DNA of 64,000 nt from Chimaeribacter californicus (GTDB lineage Bacteria; Pseudomonadota; Gammaproteobacteria; Enterobacterales; Enterobacteriaceae), in NCBI RefSeq assembly GCF_002858675.1, contig NZ_PJZF01000014.1, forward strand, positions 62,001 through 126,000, written 5' to 3'. The stretch's first letter is position 1. Each line of letters starts with the position of its first letter. The notes beneath the pieces were generated by a model that made no database searches, was not told the origin of the DNA, and saw only the letters and a program-made list of their open reading frames with translations. Shown piece by piece: positions 28,003-38,377 of the stretch. A program made the position numbers and the translations under genes.

Positions 28003-28719
28003 TTGTCATTAAATCCGATGTTGTCGTTAAGCCAGGTTTCCGCCCACTATGGCAAGATTCAGGCGCTGCATAATGTCAGTCTGCATATCGACAAGGGTGA
28101 GATCGTCACGCTGATCGGTGCCAACGGTGCCGGGAAAACCACGCTGCTCGGCACCTTGTGCGGCGAGCCGCGCGCCAGTGGCGGGCGTATCCGCTTCGAA
28201 GGCAACGATATTACCGACTGGCAGACGGCGCAGATTATGCGCGGGGCGATCGCCATTGTGCCGGAAGGGCGGCGGGTCTTCTCCCGCATGACGGTGGAAG
28301 AGAATCTGGCGATGGGCGGTTTTTTTGCCGCGAAAGATCAGTTCCAGCAACGGCTGGCGCGGGTGTATACGCTGTTCCCCCGGTTGAAAGAGCGGGAGGC
28401 GCAGCGTGCCGGCACCATGTCCGGCGGTGAACAGCAGATGCTGGCGATCGGCCGGGCGCTGATGAGCCAGCCGAAACTGCTGCTGCTCGACGAGCCGTCG
28501 CTGGGGCTGGCACCGATCATCATTCAGCAGATTTTTGACACCATCCAGCAATTACGGGAAGAGGGCATGACCATCTTCCTGGTGGAACAAAACGCCAACC
28601 AGGCGCTGAAACTGGCTGACCGCGGTTACGTGCTGGAAAACGGCCACGTGGTGCTGGAAGACAGCGGCGACGCCCTGTTGGCAAACGAAGCGGTACGCAG
28701 CGCCTATCTGGGCGGCTGA
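28003..28719 (+). CDS. livF: Branched-chain amino-acid ABC ATPase LivF
   Basis: A 238-residue ATPase: Walker A GANGAGKTT, signature MSGGEQQMLAIGRALM, Walker B LLLLDEPSLGLAP and switch region FLVEQNANQALKLADRGYVL. The TTG start gives five residues before MLSLSQVSAHYGK, close to the four extra residues in E. coli, and follows GAGGAA at fair spacing; the ATG at 28018 is the alternative. It ends the liv operon, and a terminator follows. Confidence 0.94.
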   Translation: MSLNPMLSLSQVSAHYGKIQALHNVSLHIDKGEIVTLIGANGAGKTTLLGTLCGEPRASGGRIRFEGNDITDWQTAQIMRGAIAIVPEGRRVFSRMTVEENLAMGGFFAAKDQFQQRLARVYTLFPRLKEREAQRAGTMSGGEQQMLAIGRALMSQPKLLLLDEPSLGLAPIIIQQIFDTIQQLREEGMTIFLVEQNANQALKLADRGYVLENGHVVLEDSGDALLANEAVRSAYLGG

Positions 28720-28726
28720 CCGGAGC

Positions 28727-28747
28727 GGGGCGGCAACGCCCCTTTTT
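28727..28747 (+). terminator. Rho-independent terminator of the liv operon
   Basis: GGGGCG and CGCCCC pair around a GCAA tetraloop, followed by five T's, eight bases after the livF stop. Confidence 0.85.
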
Positions 28748-28767
28748 CAGGCCCCTATTTTTAGTGA

Positions 28768-29973
28768 ATGAACATGAAGAAAGAGATGAACACTGAAGGA
28801 TTACTGGCACAGCGCATGATCAGGCTGAAGAGTTCGGCCATCCGCGAGTTGCTTAAGCACAGTAAAATGGAGAACGTCATCTCGCTGGCCGGCGGTATTC
28901 CGTCGGATGCGCTGTTTGATTTTGAAGGGCTGAGCCAGGCGACGCAGCTCGCGATTACCGAACAGCCGAAGAATGCTTTCCAGTACGGCCTGACTGAAGG
29001 CAGCCACGCCCTGCGTGAACAGATCACGGCGCTGTGCGCGGAGCGCGGGGTCATGACCCGGCCGGAGGACATTGTGGTGACCGCCGGTTCCCAGCAGGCG
29101 CTGGATCTGGTGATGCGTGCGCTGGTCAACCCCGGCGACATCTTTGTGGTGGAAAGCCCGACCTACCTGGCGGCGCTGCAAACGCTGGAACTGGCCGAAG
29201 CGCAGTTGTTAACGGTGCGTTCTGACCGTGACGGCATGATCGTGGACGACCTGGCCGAGCTGCTGAAAACGCAGACCATCAAGGGCGTTTATCTGGTGCC
29301 GACCTTCGGCAACCCGAGCGGCGTCTCCCTGAGCCGCGCGCGCCGCGAACAGCTGGTGACGCTGGCCGCCGAGCACCGTTTCCTGATCATTGAAGATGAC
29401 CCGTATGGCGAACTGCGCTTCACCGACGAGCGCAACCCGACGCTGTTTGAGCTGGCGGCGGCGTTAAACGGCCATACCGACAACGTCATCTACACCTCCA
29501 CCTTCTCCAAGATCCTGGCACCGGGGCTGCGCCTGGGCTGGGTGATCATGCCGGCCTGGCTGCTGCACAAAGTCGCCAGCATCAAACAGGCAGCGGATCT
29601 GCACGCCAGTTCGCTGTCGCAGGTGGTGGCGGAATATTACCTCGGGCTGGGGCGGTTACCGGCGCAGATCGAAACCATCCGCGCTGCCTATAAGCGCAAA
29701 TGCGAGGTGCTGGCCTCCCTGCTGGAACAGGAGCTGGGTGAGCATGTGACCTTTGAGATGCCGAAAGGCGGCATGTTCCTGTGGGCGAGATTCCGCCAGC
29801 CGCGCAACACCGCAGAATGGTTGCAGGAGACGCTGAAACAGGGCGTGGTATTTGTGCCGGGCGAATACTTCTTCGCTGCCGAGCCGGATCACTCGACCTT
29901 CCGTCTCTCCTTCGCCACGGCCACTGAAGAGCAGATGCAGGAAGCCGTGGCCCGCCTGAAACGCGCCCTGTAA
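28768..29973 (+). CDS. PLP-dependent aminotransferase, class I/II (2-aminoadipate/MocR-like fold)
   Basis: A 401-residue fold-type I aminotransferase without the N-terminal DNA-binding domain of MocR regulators. Blocks include SLAGGIPSDALFDF, YGLTEGSHALREQI, TAGSQQALDLVMRAL, PTFGNPSG, EDDPYGELRF and TSTFSKILAPGLRLGW, where the Lys of SKILAPG should bind PLP. It resembles LysN/ARO8-type enzymes with wide specificity for aromatic, branched and aminoadipate substrates. It stands just after the liv operon, so transamination of imported branched-chain amino acids is plausible, though a terminator lies between. It is absent from this place in E. coli. Three near in-frame ATGs (28768, 28774, 28786) leave the start uncertain. 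Confidence 0.85.
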   Translation: MNMKKEMNTEGLLAQRMIRLKSSAIRELLKHSKMENVISLAGGIPSDALFDFEGLSQATQLAITEQPKNAFQYGLTEGSHALREQITALCAERGVMTRPEDIVVTAGSQQALDLVMRALVNPGDIFVVESPTYLAALQTLELAEAQLLTVRSDRDGMIVDDLAELLKTQTIKGVYLVPTFGNPSGVSLSRARREQLVTLAAEHRFLIIEDDPYGELRFTDERNPTLFELAAALNGHTDNVIYTSTFSKILAPGLRLGWVIMPAWLLHKVASIKQAADLHASSLSQVVAEYYLGLGRLPAQIETIRAAYKRKCEVLASLLEQELGEHVTFEMPKGGMFLWARFRQPRNTAEWLQETLKQGVVFVPGEYFFAAEPDHSTFRLSFATATEEQMQEAVARLKRAL

Positions 29974-30048
29974 TTGTTAACGGCGAGGCGTCTCCCCGGC
30001 GCTTCGCCCCCTTTTTTGCCATCTGTCCGTCACTCTCACTTCATTCAT

Positions 30049-30088
30049 CTGTCATTTTATTGTCATTTAACGGTTATTTTTCTATCAT
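30049..30088 (+). promoter_or_regulatory. Two tandem Pho boxes upstream of ugpB
   Basis: Four 7-base units lie exactly 11 bp apart: CTGTCAT (30049), TTGTCAT (30060), CGGTTAT (30071) and CTATCAT (30082), each separated by four A/T bases. This is the PhoB-binding pattern of direct repeats with an 11-bp period. E. coli ugp is controlled by PhoB, so phosphate starvation should induce this operon. Confidence 0.85.
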
Positions 30089-30185
30089 TTTATCGTGTCA
30101 TGTTAGCTCCCGGTTTCGAAAATGTGTTCATGCATGAGTGGCTTACTGCACCGTGCCGTACACCCCCCCTTTTCAGGAGACAGGC

Positions 30186-31520
30186 ATGTTTATTTCCCTT
30201 ACCTTTTCATCCCGGCTTAAAACCGTTGCGCTCTGTACGGCACTGGCTCTCTCTTTCAGCACAAACGCGTTGGCAGTTACCACTATTCCGTTCTGGCACT
30301 CCATGGAAGGCGAGCTGGGCGTGGAAGTCGATTCGCTGGCGGATCGCTTTAACCAGGCCCACCCGGACGTGAAAATCGTGCCGGTCTACAAAGGGAACTA
30401 CGAGCAGAGCCTGGCGGCCGGCATCGCTGCGTACCGCTCCGGCAATGCCCCGGCCATCCTCCAGGTGTATGAGGTCGGTACCGCCACCATGATGGCCAGC
30501 AAAGCGATTAAACCGGTTTATCAGGTGTTCAGCGAAGCGGGCCTGCCGTTTGATGAATCCATATTCGTGCCGACCGTGTCCGGCTACTACACCGACGCCA
30601 AGAGCGGCCACCTGCTCTCCCAGCCGTTCAACAGCTCCACACCGGTGCTCTACTACAACAAAGATGCCTTCAAAAAAGCGGGGCTGGACCCGGAGCAGCC
30701 GCCGAAAACCTGGCAGGATCTGGCGGCCTACACCGCCAAACTGCGTGAGGCCGGTATGAAGTGCGGCTACGCCAGCGGCTGGCAGGGCTGGATTCAGATT
30801 GAGAACTTCAGCGCCTGGCACGGGCTGCCGGTCGCCACTAAAAACAACGGCTTTGACGGCACCGACGCGGTGCTGGAGTTCAACAAGCCGGAGCAGGTCA
30901 AACACATCCAGATGCTGGCTGACCTGAATAAAGCGGGCGGCTTCACCTACTTCGGCCGCAAAGATGAGTCCACCGCCAAGTTCTACAACGGTGACTGCGC
31001 CATCACCACCGCCTCCTCCGGCTCGCTGGCGGACATCCGCCACTATGCCAAATTCAACTATGGCGTCGGCATGATGCCGTATGACGCCGACGCGAAAGGC
31101 GCGCCGCAGAACGCCATCATCGGCGGGGCGAGCCTGTGGGTGATGAACGGCAAAGATGCCGCCACCTACAAAGGCGTGGCGCAGTTCATGCAGTTCCTGA
31201 CCCAGCCGGAGATCGCCGCCGAATGGCACCAGAAAACCGGCTACCTGCCAATCACCACCGCCGCCTACGAGCTGACGCGCCAGCAGGGCTTCTATGACAA
31301 GAACCCCGGTGCCGACACCGCCACCCGCCAGATGCTGAACAAGCCGCCGTTACCGTTCACCCGTGGCCTGCGCCTGGGCAACATGCCGCAGATCCGTACC
31401 GTGGTGGATGAAGAGCTGGAAAGCGTCTGGACCGGCAAGAAAACCGCGCAACAGGCGCTGGATTCCGCCGTAAAACGCGGCAACGTGCTGCTGCGCCGTT
31501 TTGAAGCCTCCACCAAGTAA
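30186..31520 (+). CDS. ugpB: sn-Glycerol-3-phosphate binding protein UgpB
   Basis: Periplasmic binding protein for glycerol 3-phosphate and glycerophosphodiesters. The 444-residue protein has a Sec signal ending near [13 protein letters not shown]. Blocks almost the same as E. coli include [54 protein letters not shown] and [20 protein letters not shown]. The N-terminus differs from E. coli ([12 protein letters not shown]). The ATG follows CAGGAGA; a longer upstream frame is not supported. It heads the ugpBAECQ operon under tandem Pho boxes. Confidence 0.95.
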   Translation: MFISLTFSSRLKTVALCTALALSFSTNALAVTTIPFWHSMEGELGVEVDSLADRFNQAHPDVKIVPVYKGNYEQSLAAGIAAYRSGNAPAILQVYEVGTATMMASKAIKPVYQVFSEAGLPFDESIFVPTVSGYYTDAKSGHLLSQPFNSSTPVLYYNKDAFKKAGLDPEQPPKTWQDLAAYTAKLREAGMKCGYASGWQGWIQIENFSAWHGLPVATKNNGFDGTDAVLEFNKPEQVKHIQMLADLNKAGGFTYFGRKDESTAKFYNGDCAITTASSGSLADIRHYAKFNYGVGMMPYDADAKGAPQNAIIGGASLWVMNGKDAATYKGVAQFMQFLTQPEIAAEWHQKTGYLPITTAAYELTRQQGFYDKNPGADTATRQMLNKPPLPFTRGLRLGNMPQIRTVVDEELESVWTGKKTAQQALDSAVKRGNVLLRRFEASTK

Positions 31521-31535
31521 ACCAAGGATCGTCTG

Positions 31536-32423
31536 ATGTCCCTGTCGCGCCCCGGGTTCCGCAGTCGCTGGTTGCCCTATCTGCTGGTGTTGCCGCAACT
31601 GCTGATTACCGTGATCTTCTTTATCTGGCCGGCGGGGGAGGCGCTGTGGTATTCGGTACAGCGCCTCGATCCGTTCGGTATCTCCAGCGAGTTTGTCGGG
31701 CTGGAGAACTTCAGTGCCCTGTGGCAGGACGACACCTATCTGGAATCGTTCTCCACCACGCTGATTTTCAGCGGGCTTGTGGCGGTGAGCGGGCTTGTGA
31801 TCTCGCTGCTGCTGGCCGCGCTGGTTGACCGGGTGGTGCGGGCGCGGCGGATTTACCAGACGCTGTTTATTCTGCCCTACGCGGTCGCCCCGGCGGTGGC
31901 CGCGGTGCTGTGGATGTTCCTGTTCAACCCCGGCATGGGGCTTATCAGCCACTGGCTGGGCACGATGGGGTATGACTGGAACCACGCCCAGTACAGCGGG
32001 CAGGCGATGGCGCTGGTGGTGGTGGCGTCAGTCTGGAAACAGGTGAGCTACAACTTCCTGTTTTTCCTGGCGGCGTTGCAGTCTATCCCGCGCTCGCTGG
32101 TGGAGGCGGCGGCGATTGACGGCGCCGGGCCGGTCCGGCGTTTCTTCAATCTGGTATTGCCGCTGATCTCGCCGGTGAGCTTCTTCCTGCTGGTGGTCAA
32201 CCTGGTGTACGCCTTCTTCGACACCTTCCCGGTGATCGACGCGGCCACCGCCGGCGGGCCGGTACAGGCCACCACCACGCTTATCTACAAGATTTACCGT
32301 GAGGGCTTTGCCGGGCTGGATCTGGCCAGTTCCGCCGCGCAATCCGTGGTGCTGATGCTGCTGGTGATTGGGCTGACGGTGCTCCAGTTCCGCTTTGTCG
32401 AGCGTAAGGTGCGTTACCAATGA
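31536..32423 (+). CDS. ugpA: Glycerol-3-phosphate ABC permease UgpA
   Basis: A 295-residue CUT1 permease with six membrane segments. The EAA loop reads [20 protein letters not shown], and [19 protein letters not shown] near the end is typical of UgpA. It ends four bases inside ugpE (ATGA overlap) and forms the channel with UgpE. Confidence 0.95.
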   Translation: MSLSRPGFRSRWLPYLLVLPQLLITVIFFIWPAGEALWYSVQRLDPFGISSEFVGLENFSALWQDDTYLESFSTTLIFSGLVAVSGLVISLLLAALVDRVVRARRIYQTLFILPYAVAPAVAAVLWMFLFNPGMGLISHWLGTMGYDWNHAQYSGQAMALVVVASVWKQVSYNFLFFLAALQSIPRSLVEAAAIDGAGPVRRFFNLVLPLISPVSFFLLVVNLVYAFFDTFPVIDAATAGGPVQATTTLIYKIYREGFAGLDLASSAAQSVVLMLLVIGLTVLQFRFVERKVRYQ

Positions 32424-33265
32424 TTGAAAACCGCAGAGGGCTGGATATTTTCTGCCATGTGATGCTGCTGCTCGGCGTGCTGGTGGTGCTGTTCCCGCTG
32501 TACGTGGCGTTTGTGGCCGCCACGCTGGATAACCAGCAGGTGTTTCAGGTGCCGATGACGCTGCTGCCCGGCAGCCATTTGTGGCAGAACGTCAGCACTA
32601 TCTGGGCGCAGGGGGTCAGCCGCCACAGTGCGCCGTTCAGCCTGTTGCTGTTCAACAGCTTTGTGATGGCGCTGGTGATCACTCTGGGCAAAATCAGCGT
32701 GTCGATCTTCTCGGCTTACGCCATTGTCTATTTCCGTTTTCCGCTGCGCAGCCTGTTTTTCTGGATGATTTTCCTCACCCTGATGCTGCCGGTGGAAGTG
32801 CGGATCTTCCCGACGGTGGAGGTGATGGCCGGGCTGCATCTGATGGACAGCTACACCGGCCTGACGCTGCCGCTGATGGCTTCCGCCACCGCCACCTTCC
32901 TGTTCCGCCAGTTCTTTATGACGCTGCCGGATGAGCTGCTGGAAGCAGCCAGGATCGACGGCGCGGGGCCGATGCGTTTCTTCTGGGATGTGGTGCTGCC
33001 GTTGTCAAAGACTAACCTGGCAGCGCTGTTTGTGATCACCTTTATCTATGGCTGGAACCAGTATCTGTGGCCGATCCTGATCACCAGTGACGCCTCGATG
33101 GGCACCGCCGTCGCCGGGATCAAAAGCATGATCTCGCTGGGTGATGGCGTAACGCAGTGGAACCAGGTGATGGCAGCGATGCTGCTGACCCTGTTGCCGC
33201 CGCTGGTGGTGGTGCTGACGATGCAGCGCTGGTTTGTTCGTGGTCTGGTTGACAGTGAGAAGTGA
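32420..33265 (+). CDS. ugpE: Glycerol-3-phosphate ABC permease UgpE
   Basis: A 281-residue CUT1 permease with six membrane segments. The EAA loop is [20 protein letters not shown], and [20 protein letters not shown] and [15 protein letters not shown] close the protein as in E. coli UgpE. It is coupled to ugpA by a four-base overlap and followed after three bases by ugpC. Confidence 0.95.
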   Translation: MIENRRGLDIFCHVMLLLGVLVVLFPLYVAFVAATLDNQQVFQVPMTLLPGSHLWQNVSTIWAQGVSRHSAPFSLLLFNSFVMALVITLGKISVSIFSAYAIVYFRFPLRSLFFWMIFLTLMLPVEVRIFPTVEVMAGLHLMDSYTGLTLPLMASATATFLFRQFFMTLPDELLEAARIDGAGPMRFFWDVVLPLSKTNLAALFVITFIYGWNQYLWPILITSDASMGTAVAGIKSMISLGDGVTQWNQVMAAMLLTLLPPLVVVLTMQRWFVRGLVDSEK

Positions 33266-33268
33266 GTA

Positions 33269-34342
33269 ATGGCGAATCTGAAATTGCAGGCGATCAGCAA
33301 GAGTTATGACGGCAAAACCCCGGTGATCCGCCAGATTGATCTGGATGTCGCCGACGGCGAATTTATTGTGATGGTCGGCCCCTCCGGCTGCGGCAAGTCC
33401 ACGCTGTTGCGGATGGTGGCCGGGCTGGAGCGCACCAGCAGCGGCGATATTTACATCGGCGGGCGGCGCGTGACCGATCTGGAGCCGAAAGATCGCGGCA
33501 TCGCGATGGTGTTCCAGAACTATGCGCTCTACCCGCACATGAGCGTGTTTGACAACATGGCCTACGGCCTGAAGATCCGCGGCTTCGGCAAGGCGCAGAT
33601 CGCAGAAAAGGTCGAGGAGGCGGCGCGCATTCTGGAACTCCAGCCGCTGCTGAAGCGCAAACCGCGCGAGCTCTCCGGCGGCCAGCGCCAGCGGGTGGCG
33701 ATGGGGCGGGCGATTGTGCGTGAACCGGCGGTGTTCCTGTTTGATGAGCCGCTGTCGAACCTGGATGCCAAACTGCGGGTACAGATGCGGCTGGAGCTGC
33801 AACAGCTGCACCGCCGCCTGCGCACCACCAGTCTTTACGTCACCCACGATCAGGTGGAGGCGATGACGCTGGCGCAACGGGTGATTGTGATGAACAAAGG
33901 GGTGGCGGAGCAGATCGGCACGCCGTCGGAGATCTACCAGCGCCCGGCCAGCCGCTTTGTCGCCGGGTTTATGGGATCACCGGCGATGAACCTGCTGGAC
34001 GGGCAGGTGGATGCTGAAGGCAGCGCGCTGCTGCTGGCAGACGGCACCGCCCTGCCGCTGCCGGAGGTGCGCCCCGCCTGGAGCCAACGGGCATTGACCG
34101 TGGGCATCCGGCCGGAGCATATTCAGCTGGCAGACGGCAGCACGCGCGGCCTGCCGCTGAAAGTGGTGACGCTGGAGCGGCTGGGGGCGGATAACCTCGC
34201 CCACGGCCAGTGGGGCGGGCAGGGCGTGGTGGTGCGGCTCTCCCATGAGCACTGCCCGGCGGTTGGCTCTGAGCTTTCGCTGGTGCTGCCGCCGCAGGCG
34301 CTGCACATCTTTGATACGGCTGATGGATTACGGATGGAATAA
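33269..34342 (+). CDS. ugpC: Glycerol-3-phosphate ABC ATPase UgpC
   Basis: A 357-residue MalK-type ATPase: Walker [11 protein letters not shown]-loop [10 protein letters not shown], signature [14 protein letters not shown], Walker [12 protein letters not shown] and switch [10 protein letters not shown], followed by the C-terminal regulatory region. In E. coli it can stand in for MalK. The TAATG junction with ugpQ (shared A) couples translation. It is the closest relative in the window of the ATPase in the mannoside locus. Confidence 0.95.
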   Translation: MANLKLQAISKSYDGKTPVIRQIDLDVADGEFIVMVGPSGCGKSTLLRMVAGLERTSSGDIYIGGRRVTDLEPKDRGIAMVFQNYALYPHMSVFDNMAYGLKIRGFGKAQIAEKVEEAARILELQPLLKRKPRELSGGQRQRVAMGRAIVREPAVFLFDEPLSNLDAKLRVQMRLELQQLHRRLRTTSLYVTHDQVEAMTLAQRVIVMNKGVAEQIGTPSEIYQRPASRFVAGFMGSPAMNLLDGQVDAEGSALLLADGTALPLPEVRPAWSQRALTVGIRPEHIQLADGSTRGLPLKVVTLERLGADNLAHGQWGGQGVVVRLSHEHCPAVGSELSLVLPPQALHIFDTADGLRME

Positions 34343-35085
34343 TGACAACAGACTGGCCTTACCCGCGCATCGTGGCGCACCGGGGCGGCGGCTCGCTGGC
34401 CCCGGAAAATACGCTGGTAGCGATTGAGACCGGGGTACGCCTCGGCCACCGGATGATTGAATTTGATGTAAAGCTGGCGCAGGACGGCCAGATTTTCCTG
34501 CTGCATGACGATACGCTGGATCGCACCAGCAACGGTTGGGGCGTGGCGGGTGACCTGCCATGGGAGAAACTGGTGACGCTGGACGCGGGCAACTGGTACA
34601 GCACCGCGTTTCGCGGTGAGAAACTGCCGCTGCTCTCTGAAGTGGCGGATCGCTGCGCGCAGCATGGGCTGATGGCGAACATCGAGATCAAACCCACCAC
34701 CGGCACCGAGAAAGAGACCGGCAAAGTGGTGGCCTCCGCCGCCCGGCTGCTGTGGGAAGGGCAGCCGGTGCCGCCGCTGCTCTCCTCCTTCTCGGCCGAG
34801 GCGCTGGCCGCCGCCCGGCAGGCGGTGCCGGAGTTGCCGCGCGGCCTGCTGCTGGATGAGTGGGACGAAAACTGGCAGGCGATGACCACCCAACTAGAGT
34901 GCATCTCGTTGCATATCAACCACCAGGCGCTGACCCAGGCGCGCACGGAGGCGCTGAAAGCCGCCGGGTTGCGGATTCTGGTTTACACCGTGAACAGCCC
35001 GGAACGTGCGCGACTTTTGCTCAGCTGGGGCGTTGACTGCATCTGCACTGACCGGATAGATTTGATGGGCGCGGACTTTACGTAG
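34342..35085 (+). CDS. ugpQ: Cytoplasmic glycerophosphodiester phosphodiesterase UgpQ
   Basis: Hydrolyses glycerophosphodiesters arriving through UgpBAEC to glycerol 3-phosphate and an alcohol. The 247-residue GDPD-family protein has the catalytic [12 protein letters not shown] near residue 13, [11 protein letters not shown] and [13 protein letters not shown], with the conserved His, Glu and Asp ligands, and [15 protein letters not shown]. There is no signal peptide, which agrees with cytoplasmic action. It is the last gene of the Pho-controlled operon. Confidence 0.95.
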   Translation: MTTDWPYPRIVAHRGGGSLAPENTLVAIETGVRLGHRMIEFDVKLAQDGQIFLLHDDTLDRTSNGWGVAGDLPWEKLVTLDAGNWYSTAFRGEKLPLLSEVADRCAQHGLMANIEIKPTTGTEKETGKVVASAARLLWEGQPVPPLLSSFSAEALAAARQAVPELPRGLLLDEWDENWQAMTTQLECISLHINHQALTQARTEALKAAGLRILVYTVNSPERARLLLSWGVDCICTDRIDLMGADFT

Positions 35086-35099
35086 CAGGCAAAATAATA

Positions 35100-35159
35100 G
35101 ACGCCTAACAATACGCAGGCCGCCGTCACTCACTTCCCGGGGCCTGCACTTTTGGCGTC
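35100..35159 (+). terminator. Nested inverted repeats after ugpQ
   Basis: GCAGGCC at 35115-35121 pairs with GGCCTGC at 35141-35147, followed by ACTTTT. An outer GACGCC/GGCGTC pair encloses it. This could be the end of the ugp transcript, but the loop is long and the T-run short. Confidence 0.4.
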
Positions 35160-35180
35160 GGCCTTTACGCAAGGATTGTC

Positions 35181-36137
35181 ATGCCTGCTTTTATGCTGTC
35201 GCTGTGGCATCAGATTTTGCTGTCGGTGCCGTTATTTGTGTTGATCGTACTGGGATATGGGCTGATTCACTGGGGAAAATGGCCTACCTCAATTACCGAC
35301 GGCCTGACCCGCCTGGTGTTCTCCGTCGCGCTGCCCGCCATGCTGTTCCGCATGATGTGTGATTTCACTAAACGCCCCGCCGTGGATGCCCGCCTGCTGA
35401 TCGCCTTTTTCGGCAGTTGCCTGATCGTATTCGTGCTGGGCCGGGTGCTGGCAAAACACCTGTTCCGGCTGGACGGTATCTCCGGCTCGGTGTTTGCCCT
35501 CAGCGGCATCTTCTCCAATAACGTGATGCTGGGATTACCGATTGCCACTGTGATGCTGGGCGAGGCCGCCATTCCCTCGGTGGCGCTGGTGCTGGTATTC
35601 AACGGCCTGATCCTCTGGACGCTGGTAACCATTTCAATTGAGTGGGCGCGCAACGGCTCGCCGACGCTGGCGGGCTTCGCCAAAACTGCCCGCAGTGTGT
35701 TCACCAACCCGCTGATTATCGGCATTATCTCCGGCACGCTGTTCAGCCTGACGCGCCTGCCGCTGCCGCATTTTATCGATCAGCCGGTGTCGATGCTGGG
35801 GCAGAGTGCCGCGCCGCTGTCGCTGGTGGTGCTGGGGATGGGGCTGGCGGAATACCGGGTGCGGGACGGCTGGAAGCTCAGTTCCGCCATCTGTGTGATG
35901 AAGCTGCTGGTGCAACCGCTGGTGGTCTGGCTGCTGGCGGTGGCGCTGCATCTGCCGCAGATGGAAACCCGCGTGGTGGTGTTGCTGGGGTCGATGGCGG
36001 TGGGGGTGAACGTCTACCTGATGTCACGCCAGTTCAACGTGCTGGCCGGGCCGGCGGCGGCCAGCCTGGTGATGTCCACGGCGCTGTCGGGCATCACCAC
36101 GCCGTTGATTCTGACCATGCTGGGCGTCCGTATCTGA
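35181..36137 (+). CDS. AEC-family (auxin efflux carrier-like) transporter
   Basis: A 318-residue inner-membrane protein with ten hydrophobic segments in two sets of five. Family features are the VALPAMLFRMM block in the first half, SGIFSNNVMLGLPIATVMLG with the conserved Asn/Gly pair, and VVLLGSMAVGVNVYLMSRQF in the second half. AEC members in bacteria carry malonate, malate or other carboxylates; no substrate can be read here. An AAGGA box precedes the ATG. It lies between ugpQ and yhhA, where E. coli has no such gene. Confidence 0.85.
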   Translation: MPAFMLSLWHQILLSVPLFVLIVLGYGLIHWGKWPTSITDGLTRLVFSVALPAMLFRMMCDFTKRPAVDARLLIAFFGSCLIVFVLGRVLAKHLFRLDGISGSVFALSGIFSNNVMLGLPIATVMLGEAAIPSVALVLVFNGLILWTLVTISIEWARNGSPTLAGFAKTARSVFTNPLIIGIISGTLFSLTRLPLPHFIDQPVSMLGQSAAPLSLVVLGMGLAEYRVRDGWKLSSAICVMKLLVQPLVVWLLAVALHLPQMETRVVVLLGSMAVGVNVYLMSRQFNVLAGPAAASLVMSTALSGITTPLILTMLGVRI

Positions 36138-36150
36138 TGCCCTGGGCCGG

Positions 36151-36438
36151 TTATTTGCTGCCGGGCTGGTTCTGCTGGATGCGCTGCTGATCGGTCTGCA
36201 TCTGGGTGCGCAACTGCTGGTTCTGTTGCTGTGCGCTGGACTGGCGATCGATCTCCAGCTGGCGCTGCTGCACCTGCTGGTTGGTCTGCATCCGCTGTTG
36301 GGTGCTGCGCTGCGCCGGGTTGCTCAGTAATTGCTGCTGGCGTTGTTGCGGCGACAGCGGTTTCAGGGTGTCCGCCACGGCGCTGCCGGTGACAAGGCCG
36401 GTGGCCAGTGCGCAGGCGATCAGGGTAATTTTTTTCAT
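36151..36438 (-). CDS. yhhA: Gln-rich periplasmic protein YhhA (DUF2756)
   Basis: A 95-residue exported protein: signal peptide MKKITLIACALATGLVTGSA, cleaved near AVADT, then an extended Gln-rich helix with 27 Gln in the full sequence. It matches the position and composition of E. coli YhhA, which is longer (about 146 residues as I recall). Function is unknown. In E. coli it lies between ugpQ and ggt; no ggt is present here. Confidence 0.8.
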   Translation of the reverse strand: MKKITLIACALATGLVTGSAVADTLKPLSPQQRQQQLLSNPAQRSTQQRMQTNQQVQQRQLEIDRQSSAQQQNQQLRTQMQTDQQRIQQNQPGSK

Positions 36439-36636
36439 GTTGCTTCTCCGTTGCCCGTCACGGGCGTTGTCTTCCTAAGCTTTCAGTGTATGCCATCCCG
36501 GTGTGGGCGTGCGTGATCGGGCCGGTAAAGACGCGTCTGTTTGTGTAAATAATAATCACACGTAAACCATCTTCGGGCGTTTTTACGCGCGCGCTTCCGT
36601 TACAATTCCCTTTTCCCTTTGATAGCGACAATCACC

Positions 36637-37536
36637 GTGTTTTTACTGATTATCACCACCATTTTGTGGGCGTTCTCTTTCAGCCTGATCGGCGAGTACC
36701 TGGCCGGGCAGGTAGACAGCGTCTTTTCTGTGCTGGTCCGGCTGGTGCTGGCGGCGCTGGTGTTCCTACCGTTCCTGCGCTGGCGCGGCTATAAAGCCTC
36801 GACGCTGCTGCTCTATATGGGCGTCGGCGCGATGCAGCTCGGCATCATGTACCTGATCAGTTTCCAGGCGTACCTCTACCTGACGGTACCGGAATTCCTG
36901 CTGTTTACGGTGATGACACCGCTCTACGTGACGCTGATTTATGACCTGATCAGCGGCCGCGGCGTGCGTATAGGCTACGCCCTCAGCGCGCTGCTGGCGG
37001 TGGCAGGCGCGGCGATTATCCGTTACGACCACATCAGCGAGCACTTTGTGATCGGGCTGCTGCTGGTGCAGGCGGCGAACCTCTGTTTTGCCCTCGGGCA
37101 GGTTGGCTATAAACGGCTGATGGAGACGCGGCCGATGCCGCAACACACGGCGTTCTCCTGGTTCTACATCGGCGCGGTGCTGTGCGCGATTGTGGCGTGG
37201 GCGCTGTTCGGTAACCCGCATAAGCTGCCGACCACCCACCTGCAATGGGGCATTCTGATCTGGCTCGGGGTAGGCGCCTCAGCGCTGGGCTACTTCATGT
37301 GGAACGTCGGCGCAACGCAGGTGGATGCGGGCACGCTGGGGATTATGAACAACTTCCACGTGCCGGCCGGGCTGCTGGTTAATCTGGCGATCTGGCAACA
37401 GCAGCCCCACTGGCCGAGTTTTATTCTGGGAGGTGCAGTGATAATGGCGTCGCTTTGGGTGCATCGCCGCTGGGTCGCGCCGCGTCCTTCACAAACGGCA
37501 GATGATCGCAGGCGTGCTGGCGCGCCGAACGAATAA
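36637..37536 (+). CDS. bioP: Biotin transporter BioP (YigM), EamA family
   Basis: Inner-membrane biotin importer of the EamA/DMT family with ten membrane segments. The GTG start gives [16 protein letters not shown], matching E. coli YigM (MALLIITT); a TTG six codons earlier is the alternative, and neither has a clear Shine-Dalgarno. Blocks [34 protein letters not shown] and [13 protein letters not shown] are nearly identical to E. coli. The last 116 bases lie antisense to the 3' end of metR, and the C-terminal [14 protein letters not shown] is conserved in E. coli, so the overlap looks ancestral. Confidence 0.9.
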   Translation: MFLLIITTILWAFSFSLIGEYLAGQVDSVFSVLVRLVLAALVFLPFLRWRGYKASTLLLYMGVGAMQLGIMYLISFQAYLYLTVPEFLLFTVMTPLYVTLIYDLISGRGVRIGYALSALLAVAGAAIIRYDHISEHFVIGLLLVQAANLCFALGQVGYKRLMETRPMPQHTAFSWFYIGAVLCAIVAWALFGNPHKLPTTHLQWGILIWLGVGASALGYFMWNVGATQVDAGTLGIMNNFHVPAGLLVNLAIWQQQPHWPSFILGGAVIMASLWVHRRWVAPRPSQTADDRRRAGAPNE

Positions 37537-38377
37537 ACGCCTCAGTGACCGGCTGGCGCTGCTCGCCATCGCGCACCGCCGCGTACAGCCGGCTCCACAA
37601 CCCGCTGCCGAGCGTTTTGGTGACGATTAACCCCTGGCGCTCAAAACTCTCCACCACCCAGTGCGGCAGCGCAGCAATCCCCATGCGCGCCGCCACCATC
37701 TGAATCAGCAACAGCGTGTTATCCACACTTTTCAGCGCCGGGCTGACCCCGGCCGGTTGCAGGAAGTGGCGCCAGATGTCCAGCCGCTGGCGCTGCACCG
37801 GGTAGATCATCAGCGTCTCGTCACTCAAATCTTCCGGCAAAATCTGCCCTTTCGTCGCCAGTGGGTGATCCGGCGCGAGCACCAGCCGTACCTCAAAATC
37901 AAACATCGGTGAGTAGTGCAGCCCGCTGCGCGGCAGGATGTCTGACGTCAGTACTACGTCCAGTTCCCCCTGTTGCAGCGCGGGTTGCGGGTCAAAGGTC
38001 ACGCCCGATTTGAAATCCATCAACACCTGCGGGAAGCGCTGGCGGAAGTTGTCCAGCGCCGGGGTCAGCCACTGGATACAGCTATGGCACTCAATGGCGA
38101 TGCGCAGGGTGGTCTGGTGCGGCTCATGGCACGCCTGAAGCGCCTGCTGGATCTGCGGCAACACCTGCTCCGCCAGCTGCAGCAAAATCTCCCCTTGCGG
38201 GGTAAAGCGCAGCGGCTGGCTCTTACGGACGAACAGCCGGAACCCCAGCCGTTGCTCCAGGTCGCTGAACTGGTGCGACAGCGCCGATTGCGTCTGGTGA
38301 AGCTGCGCGGCGGCGGCGGCCAGTGAGCCGGTATTCCGCAACGCCTGCAGCGTCCGTAAGTGTTTAAGTTCGATCAT
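37421..38377 (-). CDS. metR: LysR-type regulator of methionine synthesis MetR
   Basis: Activator of metE and other methionine genes with homocysteine as co-effector. The 318-residue protein has the LysR helix-turn-helix ([20 protein letters not shown], then [20 protein letters not shown]) and a C-terminal effector domain ([37 protein letters not shown]). It diverges from metE across 105 bases that hold MetR- and MetJ-type sites. Its 3' end overlaps bioP by 116 bases. Confidence 0.95.
   Translation of the reverse strand: MIELKHLRTLQALRNTGSLAAAAAQLHQTQSALSHQFSDLEQRLGFRLFVRKSQPLRFTPQGEILLQLAEQVLPQIQQALQACHEPHQTTLRIAIECHSCIQWLTPALDNFRQRFPQVLMDFKSGVTFDPQPALQQGELDVVLTSDILPRSGLHYSPMFDFEVRLVLAPDHPLATKGQILPEDLSDETLMIYPVQRQRLDIWRHFLQPAGVSPALKSVDNTLLLIQMVAARMGIAALPHWVVESFERQGLIVTKTLGSGLWSRLYAAVRDGEQRQPVTEAFIRSARQHACDHLPFVKDAARPSGDAPKATPLSLHLPE

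Noticed and set aside
28768-29973. MocR/GntR-type regulator instead of an enzyme
   Set aside because: The aminotransferase fold resembles the MocR C-terminal domain, but there is no N-terminal winged-helix domain; the protein starts directly with the aminotransferase region.
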